Below are positions 1 to 8,231 of a stretch of 64,000 nucleotides of DNA, one piece after another. The number at the start of each line of letters is the position of its first letter. Position 1 is the stretch's first letter. Under the pieces are notes generated by a model. That model searched no databases. It was given only the letters and a program-made list of their open reading frames with translations, and was not told where the DNA came from. The translations under genes and the position numbers were made by a program. Source of the stretch: Acinetobacter ihumii (GTDB lineage Bacteria; Pseudomonadota; Gammaproteobacteria; Pseudomonadales; Moraxellaceae); contig NZ_LR130760.1 of NCBI RefSeq assembly GCF_900625095.1, positions 2,163,455 to 2,227,454 of the forward strand. Reading direction: 5' to 3'.

Positions 1-1122
1 AGTGCATGGGGCTGTACCAGTCGCAATGGTGGACAAGGTCAAAATGCTTCGGGACGGTTGTACCGTTCACAATGGATCGAAAAATGGGGACTGGATACCG
101 CAAAACGACTGGATGCCGAGATTCGTGAAGGTTTTGATTATTTCAAAGACTTAGTCAGTGGCATTCCATGTGACGCACAGGATGGCGGGCATTTATACAT
201 TGCTCATCGTGCTAAAAAAATGGCCTTTTTAGAAAATGAAGCCAAAGTCATGAAAGATATCTTTGGCTATAACACCCGCATGCTGAGTCGTGAACAATTG
301 CATGAAGAGTATGTAGCCGACCAAGAAGCGGCAGGTGCGTTGCATGAACCTGATGGTGTTGGGGTACATCCTCTTAAATTGGCCTTTGGTTATTTAAAAC
401 GTGCTCGTGCTGCGGGAGCTAAAGTCCATACATCGACCCCTGTGTTAAGTTGGGAAACACGACACGGTATTCATTATCTTAAGACACCTTATGGTGTGGT
501 CAAAGCCAAACGTGTTGCTGTTGCCACAGGTGGATATACGCCAAATGGTTTACATCCGAGTTTGTCTGGCAAGATCATGCCGATTTTGTCCAATTCAATT
601 GTGACCCGTCCTTTGACTGCGGCAGAACGCGCTGAAGCAGGCTTACACAGCACCACTTTTATCACCGATACCCGCACCTTACGCCATTACTATCGTTTAT
701 TACCTGATGGTTCAATGCAATGTGGTAGCCGTAGCTCACTGACTGGTGCAGATGCTAACAATCCCGTGCATCTGGAACGCTTAAAAGAAGGGCTGTACCG
801 TAAGTTCCCTAGCCTACGTGGTATACCAATTGCATATTCATGGTGGGGTTGGGTCGATGTCAGTCATGACATGATGCCAAGAGTCGTACAGCCCAATCCC
901 GATGAAACTATTTATTACGCCATTGGTTATGGTGGCAATGGCGTCTCTTTTTCTGCAATGGCGGGTCGTCGTCTGGCTGAACGAGTGATGGGGGTACAGC
1001 GTCCACAGTTTGATTTACCGATCTATCAGTCACCTTTGCCTTCGCATTTGTTTAGACCGTTCCGTAGATTGGGGCAAGCACTGTTATACCGTTGGTATTA
1101 CTTAAGAGATGAAGTGATTTAA
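1..1122 (+). CDS. FAD-dependent amine/amino-acid oxidoreductase (DAO family), 5' end outside window
   Basis: The reading frame is open at the left edge; at least 373 residues are visible, so the N-terminal FAD-binding fold is missing. The first visible codons read SAWGCTSRNGGQGQNASGR, the Arg-Asn-Gly-Gly loop seen near the flavin in DadA/OrdL/PuuB-type oxidases, and the C-terminal end carries GYGGNGVSFSAMAGRRLAE, the usual second FAD-contact segment of this family. By family knowledge it oxidises the amine of an amino acid or gamma-glutamyl-amine using FAD. The substrate cannot be read from the sequence. It is followed 60 bp downstream by an amino-acid permease on the same strand, which suggests a small uptake-plus-oxidation operon. 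I am sure of the superfamily and unsure of the substrate. Confidence 0.8.
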   Translation, partial: SAWGCTSRNGGQGQNASGRLYRSQWIEKWGLDTAKRLDAEIREGFDYFKDLVSGIPCDAQDGGHLYIAHRAKKMAFLENEAKVMKDIFGYNTRMLSREQLHEEYVADQEAAGALHEPDGVGVHPLKLAFGYLKRARAAGAKVHTSTPVLSWETRHGIHYLKTPYGVVKAKRVAVATGGYTPNGLHPSLSGKIMPILSNSIVTRPLTAAERAEAGLHSTTFITDTRTLRHYYRLLPDGSMQCGSRSSLTGADANNPVHLERLKEGLYRKFPSLRGIPIAYSWWGWVDVSHDMMPRVVQPNPDETIYYAIGYGGNGVSFSAMAGRRLAERVMGVQRPQFDLPIYQSPLPSHLFRPFRRLGQALLYRWYYLRDEVI

Positions 1123-1182
1123 GCATCATTCAAATTTTTGATCTGTATCTCACAGCAATAATTATATTGAGAGGAATCCATC

Positions 1183-2622
1183 ATGTATGACTCAAATTCA
1201 AATCAAGATTTAAAAAGTGCGCTTAAACCTCGTCACGTGCAAATGATGGCTTTGGGGGGCGTGATTGGCATGGGGTTGTTCGTCGGCAGCTCAGTGGTGA
1301 TTCAATCTGCGGGGCCTGCGGCAATTTTATCTTTTCTCATTACTGGCGTGCTGATTATTTTAGTCATGCGTATGCTCGGTGAACTGGCCACAGCCTCACC
1401 TGTGACAGGCTCGTTTTATGCTTATGCACGTTATGCTTTTCAGGACTCACCATTTCTGTCCAGACTGGCAGGTTTTATGACGGGTTGGATGTACTGGTAT
1501 TTCTGGGTGATCGTGATTGCACTTGAGGCCATTGTTGGCGCAAAGCTGATGGCCTATTGGCTGCCTGATATTCCGCAATGGATTGTCAGCCTAACGCTAT
1601 TAGTTTTACTTACCGCGACTAATTTATTTTCGGTTAAATCCTTTGGTGAGTTTGAGTTCTGGTTTTCTTCTATCAAAGTTGCCGCGATCACCACTTTTAT
1701 TTTCTTATGCTCGATTTATTTATTTGGACTGTGGCCAAATCATCAAGCCTCTGGGTTTGGCGAATTGATGAATCATGGTGGATTTATGCCCAATGGCTGG
1801 GGGCCTGTCTTGTCAGGTGCTGTTGCCGCGACCGCTTTTTATTTTGGAGCAGAAATTGTCACCATTGCTGCGGCAGAAACTGAAAATCCTGAAAAGTCAG
1901 TTGCTAAAGCCACTCAGTCCGTCATCAGCCGTGTTTTGATTTTCTATGTATGCTCGATTTTTCTTGTGGTCTGTATCGTGCCTTGGAATAGTCCTGATAT
2001 TGCAACACCTTATGTTAGTGCTTTAAAAGTTTTAAATATTCCTTTTGTCGCTGACATCATGAATGCAGTCATTTTAATTGCGGTATTAAGCTGCTTAAAC
2101 TCTGGAGTATATGCGGCAAGTCGTATGCTATTTGCTCTGACTAAACATGGTGATGCACCACGTAGCTTAACCAAATTATCTAAAAAAGGTGTTCCTGTCC
2201 GTGCCATTTTGTTTAGTACAGTTTTTGGCTATATCTCGATCTTAGCTTCCTATTTTTCTCCAGAAGGGGTATTTCCTTTCTTGGTTGAATCCTATGGTAC
2301 GGTTGCACTGTTTGTGTACATCATCATTGCGTTCTCACAAATTCGTCTACGTCGCCATTTAGAACGTGTTGCACCTGAACGTTTAAAAGTCCGTATGTGG
2401 TGCTTTCCTTACCTCAGCTATTTTGCCATTGCAGGGATGCTGTGTATTTTCATTGCCATGGCCTTTATTCCAAGTCTACAAAAAGCGTTCTGGTTTGGTA
2501 TTGCCAGTGCCGTAATTCTGTTTTGTATCTTTCTGGTTCGTGACTATGTTGAGCTAATCAAACTACGCAAACAACATCCCAAATTTGAAGCCTTAATTCC
2601 TGCCAAACATACCGAAATCTGA
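1183..2622 (+). CDS. APC-family amino-acid permease
   Basis: A 479-residue integral membrane protein with about twelve hydrophobic segments. Near the N-terminus the stretch ALGGVIGMGLFVGSS is the unwound first membrane helix that binds the substrate's amino and carboxyl groups in amino-acid/polyamine/organocation (APC) transporters, and FGAEIVTIAAAETENP is the helix-6 region typical of the AnsP/GabP/ProY-like subfamily. It is expected to be a proton-coupled importer in the inner membrane. The ATG is preceded by a good ribosome site (GAGAGGA). It lies 60 bp after the flavin oxidase and is probably co-transcribed with it, so the permease may supply that enzyme's substrate. The exact amino acid is not determinable here. 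Confidence 0.85.
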   Translation: MYDSNSNQDLKSALKPRHVQMMALGGVIGMGLFVGSSVVIQSAGPAAILSFLITGVLIILVMRMLGELATASPVTGSFYAYARYAFQDSPFLSRLAGFMTGWMYWYFWVIVIALEAIVGAKLMAYWLPDIPQWIVSLTLLVLLTATNLFSVKSFGEFEFWFSSIKVAAITTFIFLCSIYLFGLWPNHQASGFGELMNHGGFMPNGWGPVLSGAVAATAFYFGAEIVTIAAAETENPEKSVAKATQSVISRVLIFYVCSIFLVVCIVPWNSPDIATPYVSALKVLNIPFVADIMNAVILIAVLSCLNSGVYAASRMLFALTKHGDAPRSLTKLSKKGVPVRAILFSTVFGYISILASYFSPEGVFPFLVESYGTVALFVYIIIAFSQIRLRRHLERVAPERLKVRMWCFPYLSYFAIAGMLCIFIAMAFIPSLQKAFWFGIASAVILFCIFLVRDYVELIKLRKQHPKFEALIPAKHTEI

Positions 2623-2708
2623 TCTCGCCCTCTATATGACTTTTAGTCACAACGACCTGTTGCGATACAGGTCGTAACCCGTCGTAAAATTTGCTTAGGA
2701 AATTCTCC

Positions 2709-3605
2709 ATGTTACTTAAAGATAAGTTCGCGGCATTTGCTGTCGTGTTCATCTGGGGCATCAACTTTTATTTTATGAAAGTGGGCATCAGTGAAATCAG
2801 TCCGATGATGCTGGGATGTTTGCGCTATCTATTGGTCTTGCTGCCAGCAGTTTTTTTTATCCGAATGCCAAACGTCAGTTGGAAATGGTTATTGCTGTAT
2901 GGATTGATTAGTAATTTCTCTCAGTTTGCGTTTATGTTTAGTGCTATCGCCACAGGAATGCCAACGGGTCTAGTGGCATTGGTGGTTCAGTCTCAAGCCT
3001 TTTTTACCGTCATGATTGCCGCATGGGTATTAAAGGAAAATGCTTCGTGGAATCAGTGGCTGGCTATTGTGATTGCATCTTTTGGATTATCCCTAATTGC
3101 GCTTGGACAACAACACAGTCATGTTCCTCTACTAGGCTTGCTTTTGGTATTGGGTTCAGCCCTGTCATGGGCTTGCGGGAATATCGTGGTGAAACGGATC
3201 GGACAAGTCAATCCTATTGGCTTGGTGGTATGGGGTAATATTTTAACGCCTGTCTGGTTTTTACTATTGGCATTCCATGATCATGGGTCGCAAGGCATTA
3301 TTGCCGATTGGTCTGCATTGACTTGGAAAGGCTTTACTGCTGCGGCTTTTTTGGCTTATTTTGCGACGATTATTGGCTATGGCTTATGGATTTATTTACT
3401 CACTCGTTACCCTGCTGCCAAAATCAGCCCACTCTCACTTTGGGTGCCTGTGATCAGTATGATTTTTGCCTATGTGTTTTTAGATGAACAACTCAATACG
3501 TGGCAATGGTTAGGTTCAGGGGTGATTATGCTGGGCTTGATGGTTCATTTATTTGGGCAAAAGTTTAGACTATTGCTACAAACTCAAACTGTGATCAGAT
3601 TTTAA
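2709..3605 (+). CDS. EamA/DMT-superfamily transporter
   Basis: A 298-residue protein with about ten hydrophobic segments arranged as two EamA halves, the drug/metabolite transporter layout. Typical landmarks are AFAVVFIWGINFYFMKVG in the first helix and SPLSLWVPVISMIFAYVFLDE at the end of the second half. Members include exporters of O-acetylserine/cysteine and other amino acids; the specific substrate is unknown here. The ATG at 2709 is chosen because AGGA lies about 8 bp upstream; a TTG 18 bp earlier is also in frame but has no ribosome site. The gene follows the permease by 86 bp. It converges with the sulfur island that begins at 3895. Confidence 0.8.
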   Translation: MLLKDKFAAFAVVFIWGINFYFMKVGISEISPMMLGCLRYLLVLLPAVFFIRMPNVSWKWLLLYGLISNFSQFAFMFSAIATGMPTGLVALVVQSQAFFTVMIAAWVLKENASWNQWLAIVIASFGLSLIALGQQHSHVPLLGLLLVLGSALSWACGNIVVKRIGQVNPIGLVVWGNILTPVWFLLLAFHDHGSQGIIADWSALTWKGFTAAAFLAYFATIIGYGLWIYLLTRYPAAKISPLSLWVPVISMIFAYVFLDEQLNTWQWLGSGVIMLGLMVHLFGQKFRLLLQTQTVIRF

Positions 3606-3894
3606 TTCTCGCGATCATGTGCGTTGAATTTGTTGAGGAAAGTGGCAACTGTTCTCAATCATTTCTATGCTGCCCTGTTTTGAAATCAACAACATCCACT
3701 GTGTTCTGTCATTTTCATCGACTCAGTGGACATTTCTGATCATAAATCACCTTTCCATACATTTATGAAACATGTCCTTGCTTTGCAGACAGCTCATCAA
3801 TCATCTCAAAACGTCAGTCCATATCAACTATGATGAAAGAACCATCATTCAACACATTCAGTCTCTTGAATGAGATCATCAGATCAGTAAAAAA

Positions 3895-4173
3895 TTACAG
3901 CTCAAGATTTTTAAGAAAACTCCATGGAAAAATGCCTGTGTCATGTCCATCACTGAAGCAGATTTGCGCTCCATATCCCTGATCAAACATCGCGACAACC
4001 TGAATATGATGTTCTTTGACTACAGCCGTCTGTTTGAGTCGCTTGGCCTTACAAAAACCGCAAGGACATATTTCTCGCAGCTTTTGCTGAGAAATGGTCA
4101 GAGTTTGATCTTGCCATTGAAATTTCACCGAATGTGCTTGTGTATCTACCTGAATATCGGGTCTAAGTAACAT
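3895..4173 (-). CDS. DUF971 (GBBH-like N-terminal domain) protein
   Basis: A 92-residue protein that is essentially one DUF971 domain. The diagnostic feature is EICPCGFCKAKR, with Cys36, Cys38 and Cys41 forming a compact metal-ligand cluster. DUF971 is the same fold as the N-terminal domain of gamma-butyrobetaine hydroxylase and also occurs alone or fused to Mrp/ApbC-type iron-sulfur carriers, which hints at metal or Fe-S handling; its role here is inferred only. The ATG at 4173 is supported by a strong AGGAGG about 7 bp upstream and overlaps the end of the HEAT-repeat gene by 11 bp, so translation is probably coupled. It is the last gene of the operon that carries the AprBA-like flavoprotein and ferredoxin. 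Confidence 0.8.
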   Translation of the reverse strand: MLLRPDIQVDTQAHSVKFQWQDQTLTISQQKLREICPCGFCKAKRLKQTAVVKEHHIQVVAMFDQGYGAQICFSDGHDTGIFPWSFLKNLEL

Positions 4174-5155
4174 CTCCAGTCCTCCTGATTTGTCCCAAAC
4201 CAATTCGTATCGATTTACGGACTTCCGGATCTGGATCATGCACATGTTGCAGTAACAGTTGTTCAGCCTGTTGACCGCCAATTTCGCCAAGTGCCAATGC
4301 GACTTCTTTACGCAAGTTACTCATTTCATGCTGGAAATTCGTAATAAAACCATCCAGTGCAGATTGAGATTTGAGCAAGCCCAGACTTCGTACCGCCGCA
4401 ATTCTGACCTGCCAATACGCATCTTGCAGCAATGTCACCAAGGTTGTTTCAAGTGCCTGTAATTTCAATTTCCCAGTAGTCAATGCCGCCTCAACACGTA
4501 ACTGCCAGTCTTGAGCGTGTAACGATGACATTAAGGCTTGAATTAGTTCAGGTGAAATATGCTGACTATATGCCAGTCCTCCTGTGGCTATACGACGGAC
4601 TTCCACATCATGATCATATTGAGAGATATCCGCCAATAAAGAAATCGCTTGTGCTTGTTGTAACCAACTGAGCGCACTCACTGCTTCTCGTCTCACCTGA
4701 ACATGTTCATGCTTAATGTGCTGGCAAATTTCATCATAAAGAAATATAGGACGTAATGGTTTCAAGGCTCGTAATATTGCCACTTTGACCTGATAATTTG
4801 ATGACTGTAGATAAGGGGCGAGTACATACGCGGAATCAAGCTGTTTAACCTCACTTAAACTGTGGGTTGCAGCCTCAATCACGTGGATACAAGGATCCTG
4901 AAGAGCGTGCGCCAAACTCTGTAAAGTCAATGTATCTTCCCACCCTTCCAGTCTTTGTGCTGCTTCCTGACGCACCCGTGCAGAGGGATCATGTTGTAAT
5001 GCATAATGAAGCCAAGGGAGTAATGCTTCACGTTCTTCCTCTGCAACATTCATTAAAGTAATAAAACGTATTTTTTCATCGGACTGATTCAATTGTGTCC
5101 ATAACACATGATCTTGCTGATCAATATCATCTAATCGCGGGTAGTGAATCGTCAT
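4163..5155 (-). CDS. HEAT-repeat (PBS-lyase-like) protein
   Basis: A 330-residue soluble protein built almost entirely of roughly 31-residue helical repeats with the recurring pattern D-x-(D/E)-V-R-(R/K)-x-A-x-x-(A/L)-L, for example VQVRREAVSAL, WQVRIAAVRSLG and PEVRKSIRIGLG. This is the short HEAT/PBS-lyase repeat class, which forms curved scaffolds used in protein-protein contact and cofactor-loading assistants. No catalytic motif is evident and there is no signal peptide. It is located between the AprB-like ferredoxin (105 bp upstream) and the DUF971 gene (11 bp overlap). The arrangement suggests a partner, assembly factor or electron-transfer scaffold for the flavoprotein-ferredoxin pair, but that is inference. 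Confidence 0.85.
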   Translation of the reverse strand: MTIHYPRLDDIDQQDHVLWTQLNQSDEKIRFITLMNVAEEEREALLPWLHYALQHDPSARVRQEAAQRLEGWEDTLTLQSLAHALQDPCIHVIEAATHSLSEVKQLDSAYVLAPYLQSSNYQVKVAILRALKPLRPIFLYDEICQHIKHEHVQVRREAVSALSWLQQAQAISLLADISQYDHDVEVRRIATGGLAYSQHISPELIQALMSSLHAQDWQLRVEAALTTGKLKLQALETTLVTLLQDAYWQVRIAAVRSLGLLKSQSALDGFITNFQHEMSNLRKEVALALGEIGGQQAEQLLLQHVHDPDPEVRKSIRIGLGQIRRTGDVT

Positions 5156-5259
5156 TTTTTATTTCTCGCCTATCTGCACTTCTGAGGGAATCCCCATGAG
5201 CAAATTCTCATGATTAAGCGTGTTGATTTTTTCCAAGCTCATCATCTGTTGTGATCTTA

Positions 5260-5505
5260 TTATTTCAATAAATACGGAATATTGACCCTGATCGCATCTG
5301 TCGGACAGTCTTTTTCACACGGCATGCAATACCAACATTCATCAAACTGCATAAACGCTTTCTGGGTATGAGGATCTATCGCCAATAAGTCCATGGGACA
5401 CACATCGACACAAACTGTACAGCCTTTATCGGCAATACATTTATCTTCATCGACCAGAACAGGAGCAACAGTGCGATGGTGAATTTCCTTAAAAATAAGT
5501 GCCAT
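5260..5505 (-). CDS. Two-cluster 4Fe-4S ferredoxin, AprB-like
   Basis: An 81-residue protein with eight cysteines in two sets: Cys23, Cys29, Cys32 and Cys36 (C-x5-C-x2-C-x3-CP), and Cys57, Cys60, Cys63 and Cys67 (C-x2-C-x2-C-x3-CP). Each set should hold one [4Fe-4S] cluster. The stretch DECWYCMPCEKDCP followed by DAI resembles the second cluster region of the beta subunit of adenylylsulfate reductase (AprB), and the wide spacing in the first set is also AprB-like rather than that of a plain bacterial ferredoxin. The protein lacks the long C-terminal tail of dissimilatory AprB. The ATG has AGGAG upstream. It lies 17 bp after the flavoprotein gene, so the two are expected to be subunits of one enzyme. 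Confidence 0.88.
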   Translation of the reverse strand: MALIFKEIHHRTVAPVLVDEDKCIADKGCTVCVDVCPMDLLAIDPHTQKAFMQFDECWYCMPCEKDCPTDAIRVNIPYLLK

Positions 5506-5522
5506 AAGTTAAACTCCTGTTT

Positions 5523-7262
5523 TTAACCTGTCACAAGGTCATTTTGATTTTTCTGAATGCGCAATTGATCATAAGAATCCGCTTCACTTTCAAGAATCGG
5601 AATCAAATACGGTTCGATCGGCTTTTTAAAACTGACCATATTGCTCTGTTCATCTTTTTTTAAATGTGCGTGGCAAAACCAGTCCTGATTATTTTTTTCT
5701 GGAAAATCTGCGCGATAATGATATAAACCCCAACGGCTTTCAGTACGAAAAAGCGAAGCCCTGGCAGCCATTTCAGCACAATCGCGAATCACGGAAACTT
5801 CCGCAGCCCGCATCAGCTCATGTGGGTGATGTGCACTGATCTGTTCAATATCATGTTTAATATCTTCAAAACGTCGTAAACCGATTTCCATTTTTTGACG
5901 GGTTTTTGGCGGCTGTAAATAATCATTCACCAAACGTCGCAACTTATATTCCACTTGATCGGCAGCTAAACCTTCTCGTCGTGATAAGGGTGCAAATATG
6001 CGCGTCTTTTCAGCATCAATTTCTTGTTGATCAAGTTCACTGTCTGCTACATCTTGTACATATTGCGCTGCGTTCACTCCAGCAAACCAACCATACGTAA
6101 ATGCACCCAGCATGTAGTTATGAGGAACAGCCGCCATATCTCCTGCACTATATAGCCCCTTGACAGAGGTCTCCGCTTTTTCGTTTACCCACACGCCTGA
6201 AGCACTGTGCCCGCTACAAAAACCGATTTCAGAAATATGCATTTCCACCATGTCATGACGGTAATTTGTGCCACGTCCTTCATGAAAACGCCCACGGCTT
6301 GGACGTTCATTGGTGTGCAAAATTTCTTCAATGGTCTGAATGGTTTCTTCTGCCAAATGATTTACTTTTAAAAACACGGGGCCATTGCCGCTTTCGAGTT
6401 CCTGATAAAACTCCCACATCATTTGCCCACTCCAGTAATCGCATTCAATAAAGCGTTCACCTTTGCTATTCGCGGTATATCCTCCAAGCGGTCCCGTCAC
6501 ATAAGCACAGGCAGGTCCGTTATAATCCTTGATCAGAGGATTAATCTGGAAACATTCTAAATTGGAGAGTTCAGCCCCAGCATGATAAGCCATGGCATAG
6601 CCATCCCCCGCATTGGTTGGGTTTTCATATGTTCCCATGAGATAACCTGATGCGGGTAGCCCCAAACGTCCAGCCGCACCACAACATAAAATGGCAGCTT
6701 TGGTTCGAATCACATAAAAATCACCACTGCGGCAGTCAAATCCGAGTACACCATTAATTGCGCCATGTTCATTTTTCAATAATTTCGTAGTGACAATCCG
6801 ATTATTAATTTTGACCTGCGCCCGTTTTAACTGCCGATATAGCACCTTTTTGACATCATGCCCTTCTGGCATCGGCAATACATAAGCTCCCATATGATGT
6901 ACTTTCTTAACTGCAAATTCACCCGTTTCATCCTTTTCAAACTTAATCCCCCATTGGTCTAGTTGTTCAATGGTTTTAAAACTATGTTTGGCATAAGCAT
7001 AAATGGTGGCCTGATTGACCACACCATCATTGGCAATCGTAATTTCACGGGTATATTGTTCTGGTGTGGCATAACCAGAAATCACAGCATTGTTAAGACC
7101 ATCCATGCCCATCGAAATTGCCCCACTGCGTTTCACATTGGCTTTTTCAATTAACAGGACATTTAAATGAGGATGTTCATGCTTGGCTTTAATGGCCGCC
7201 ATGGGGCCTGCCGTCCCACCGCCAATGACCACGATGTCATAGTCTAAATATTTGGTTTGCAT
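5523..7262 (-). CDS. AprA/fumarate-reductase-type flavoprotein subunit
   Basis: A 579-residue FAD protein of the succinate dehydrogenase/fumarate reductase/adenylylsulfate reductase superfamily. The dinucleotide-binding motif IGGGTAG is at 13-19. KRSGAISMGMDGLN (44-57) resembles the ERSGxxAMGLxAxN signature of AprA. GHSASG (351-356) supplies a histidine in the usual active-site area. GLYSAGDMA (from 369) and PHNYMLGAFTYGW (380-392) match the second FAD-contact region in the AprA style. It lacks a Tat or Sec signal, so it is cytoplasmic. With the adjacent 4Fe-4S protein it looks like an AprBA-type two-subunit oxidoreductase, possibly acting on sulfite/AMP or on an organic substrate. I cannot confirm the AprA substrate residues; fumarate-reductase-like dehydrogenase is the alternative. 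Cys and Met are not depleted, unlike the neighbouring uptake proteins. Confidence 0.8.
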   Translation of the reverse strand: MQTKYLDYDIVVIGGGTAGPMAAIKAKHEHPHLNVLLIEKANVKRSGAISMGMDGLNNAVISGYATPEQYTREITIANDGVVNQATIYAYAKHSFKTIEQLDQWGIKFEKDETGEFAVKKVHHMGAYVLPMPEGHDVKKVLYRQLKRAQVKINNRIVTTKLLKNEHGAINGVLGFDCRSGDFYVIRTKAAILCCGAAGRLGLPASGYLMGTYENPTNAGDGYAMAYHAGAELSNLECFQINPLIKDYNGPACAYVTGPLGGYTANSKGERFIECDYWSGQMMWEFYQELESGNGPVFLKVNHLAEETIQTIEEILHTNERPSRGRFHEGRGTNYRHDMVEMHISEIGFCSGHSASGVWVNEKAETSVKGLYSAGDMAAVPHNYMLGAFTYGWFAGVNAAQYVQDVADSELDQQEIDAEKTRIFAPLSRREGLAADQVEYKLRRLVNDYLQPPKTRQKMEIGLRRFEDIKHDIEQISAHHPHELMRAAEVSVIRDCAEMAARASLFRTESRWGLYHYRADFPEKNNQDWFCHAHLKKDEQSNMVSFKKPIEPYLIPILESEADSYDQLRIQKNQNDLVTG

Positions 7263-7289
7263 GGTGTTGAGACCCTATAAAAACTGAAA

Positions 7290-8033
7290 TTAACGATAAA
7301 TACGTAGCTGGTATTGAAAGCTTTCACTGGAAAAATAAAGATATTCATAATCCAGTGGCTGGTTCTGGGCATCGTGTGTCAAGCGTTCAACACGTAAAAT
7401 GGGAGTATGGATATCAATGGATAGAAGTTGAGCCAGTTCATCATCCGCAGTAATCGCATCAATATTTAGATCCGCATAACCCAATGGAATATTTAAATTT
7501 TCTTCTAAAGATTTGAAAATATCTGTGGTACACAAATCCACTTGCTGTTCAAGTAGTTGCTGTCCAATATCTTTGGGTAAGTAAGTCAATTCATAAGACA
7601 CCGGTTCATTATTGAGTAAACGGACACGTTTAATTTCAGTGACTTCACTACGAACAGGTAATTTCAGCTTTGCAGCAACTTTAAGCGGCGTACTGACCCA
7701 CCTGATCGACAGAACTTCATTGACAATATGATGTCCTGAGTCTGCCATAGCTTCTGCAAAGCCCTGTAATTGACTAATGTTTTGATACGCTTTGGGCTTG
7801 CTTACGAAAGTACCCTTACCATGTACTTTGAAAATGACACCTTCTTGTGAAAGCTTGTGCAGTGCCTGTCTTACCGTAATACGGCTGACATCAAAATGTT
7901 CTGAGAGTTCATGTTCTGATGGCAACTGACTTAGAGGTGGATAAACTCCACTTTGAATCTGGGCCAGCAACTGATCTTTGATCTGATCATACAAAGGTGG
8001 CTGGCCACTAGATGTGCTTGCTGAATTTGTCAT
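7290..8033 (-). CDS. GntR-family regulator, HutC/UTRA type
   Basis: A 247-residue regulator. The N-terminal winged helix contains LPSEHELSEHFDVSRITVRQ and LSQEGVIFKVHGKGTFVS, the classic GntR DNA-binding signature. The rest is a UTRA ligand-binding domain ending with DYEYLYFSSESFQYQLRI. Members repress catabolic or uptake operons until a small effector binds. The gene starts its operon: the flavoprotein gene follows 27 bp downstream on the same strand, so it most likely controls the AprBA-like genes and itself. I chose ATG 8033; an in-frame TTG at 8042 exists but has no ribosome site. A perfect 12-bp palindrome sits just upstream at 8044-8055. Confidence 0.88.
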   Translation of the reverse strand: MTNSASTSSGQPPLYDQIKDQLLAQIQSGVYPPLSQLPSEHELSEHFDVSRITVRQALHKLSQEGVIFKVHGKGTFVSKPKAYQNISQLQGFAEAMADSGHHIVNEVLSIRWVSTPLKVAAKLKLPVRSEVTEIKRVRLLNNEPVSYELTYLPKDIGQQLLEQQVDLCTTDIFKSLEENLNIPLGYADLNIDAITADDELAQLLSIDIHTPILRVERLTHDAQNQPLDYEYLYFSSESFQYQLRIYR

Positions 8034-8043
8034 TTCACCCAAC

Positions 8044-8055
8044 TTGTTATAACAA
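8044..8055. promoter_or_regulatory. Candidate operator palindrome before the GntR gene
   Basis: The sequence TTGTTATAACAA is a perfect 12-bp inverted repeat 10 bp upstream of the chosen start codon of the HutC-type regulator. GntR-family operators have the form GT-few bases-AC, and the core GTTATAAC fits. It is a likely autoregulatory site. The same GTTATAAC core also appears in the Zur-like boxes near 41150 and 41348, so assignment to a particular protein is not certain. Confidence 0.45.
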
Positions 8056-8231
8056 CTTGGTTAAATAATAATTAAGCACCTTATTTTATTGAAATAATCA
8101 ATCTTCATATGCTTAGATCAAAAAAACAAAAAGAGGAATGTTCTGAATGCTTAACATCATTCAATTTTTCGACACTCCCCCCATTTCATGGAACTGTTGC
8201 AATGCTGATGAAAACAGGTGTAGTTTCAGCC

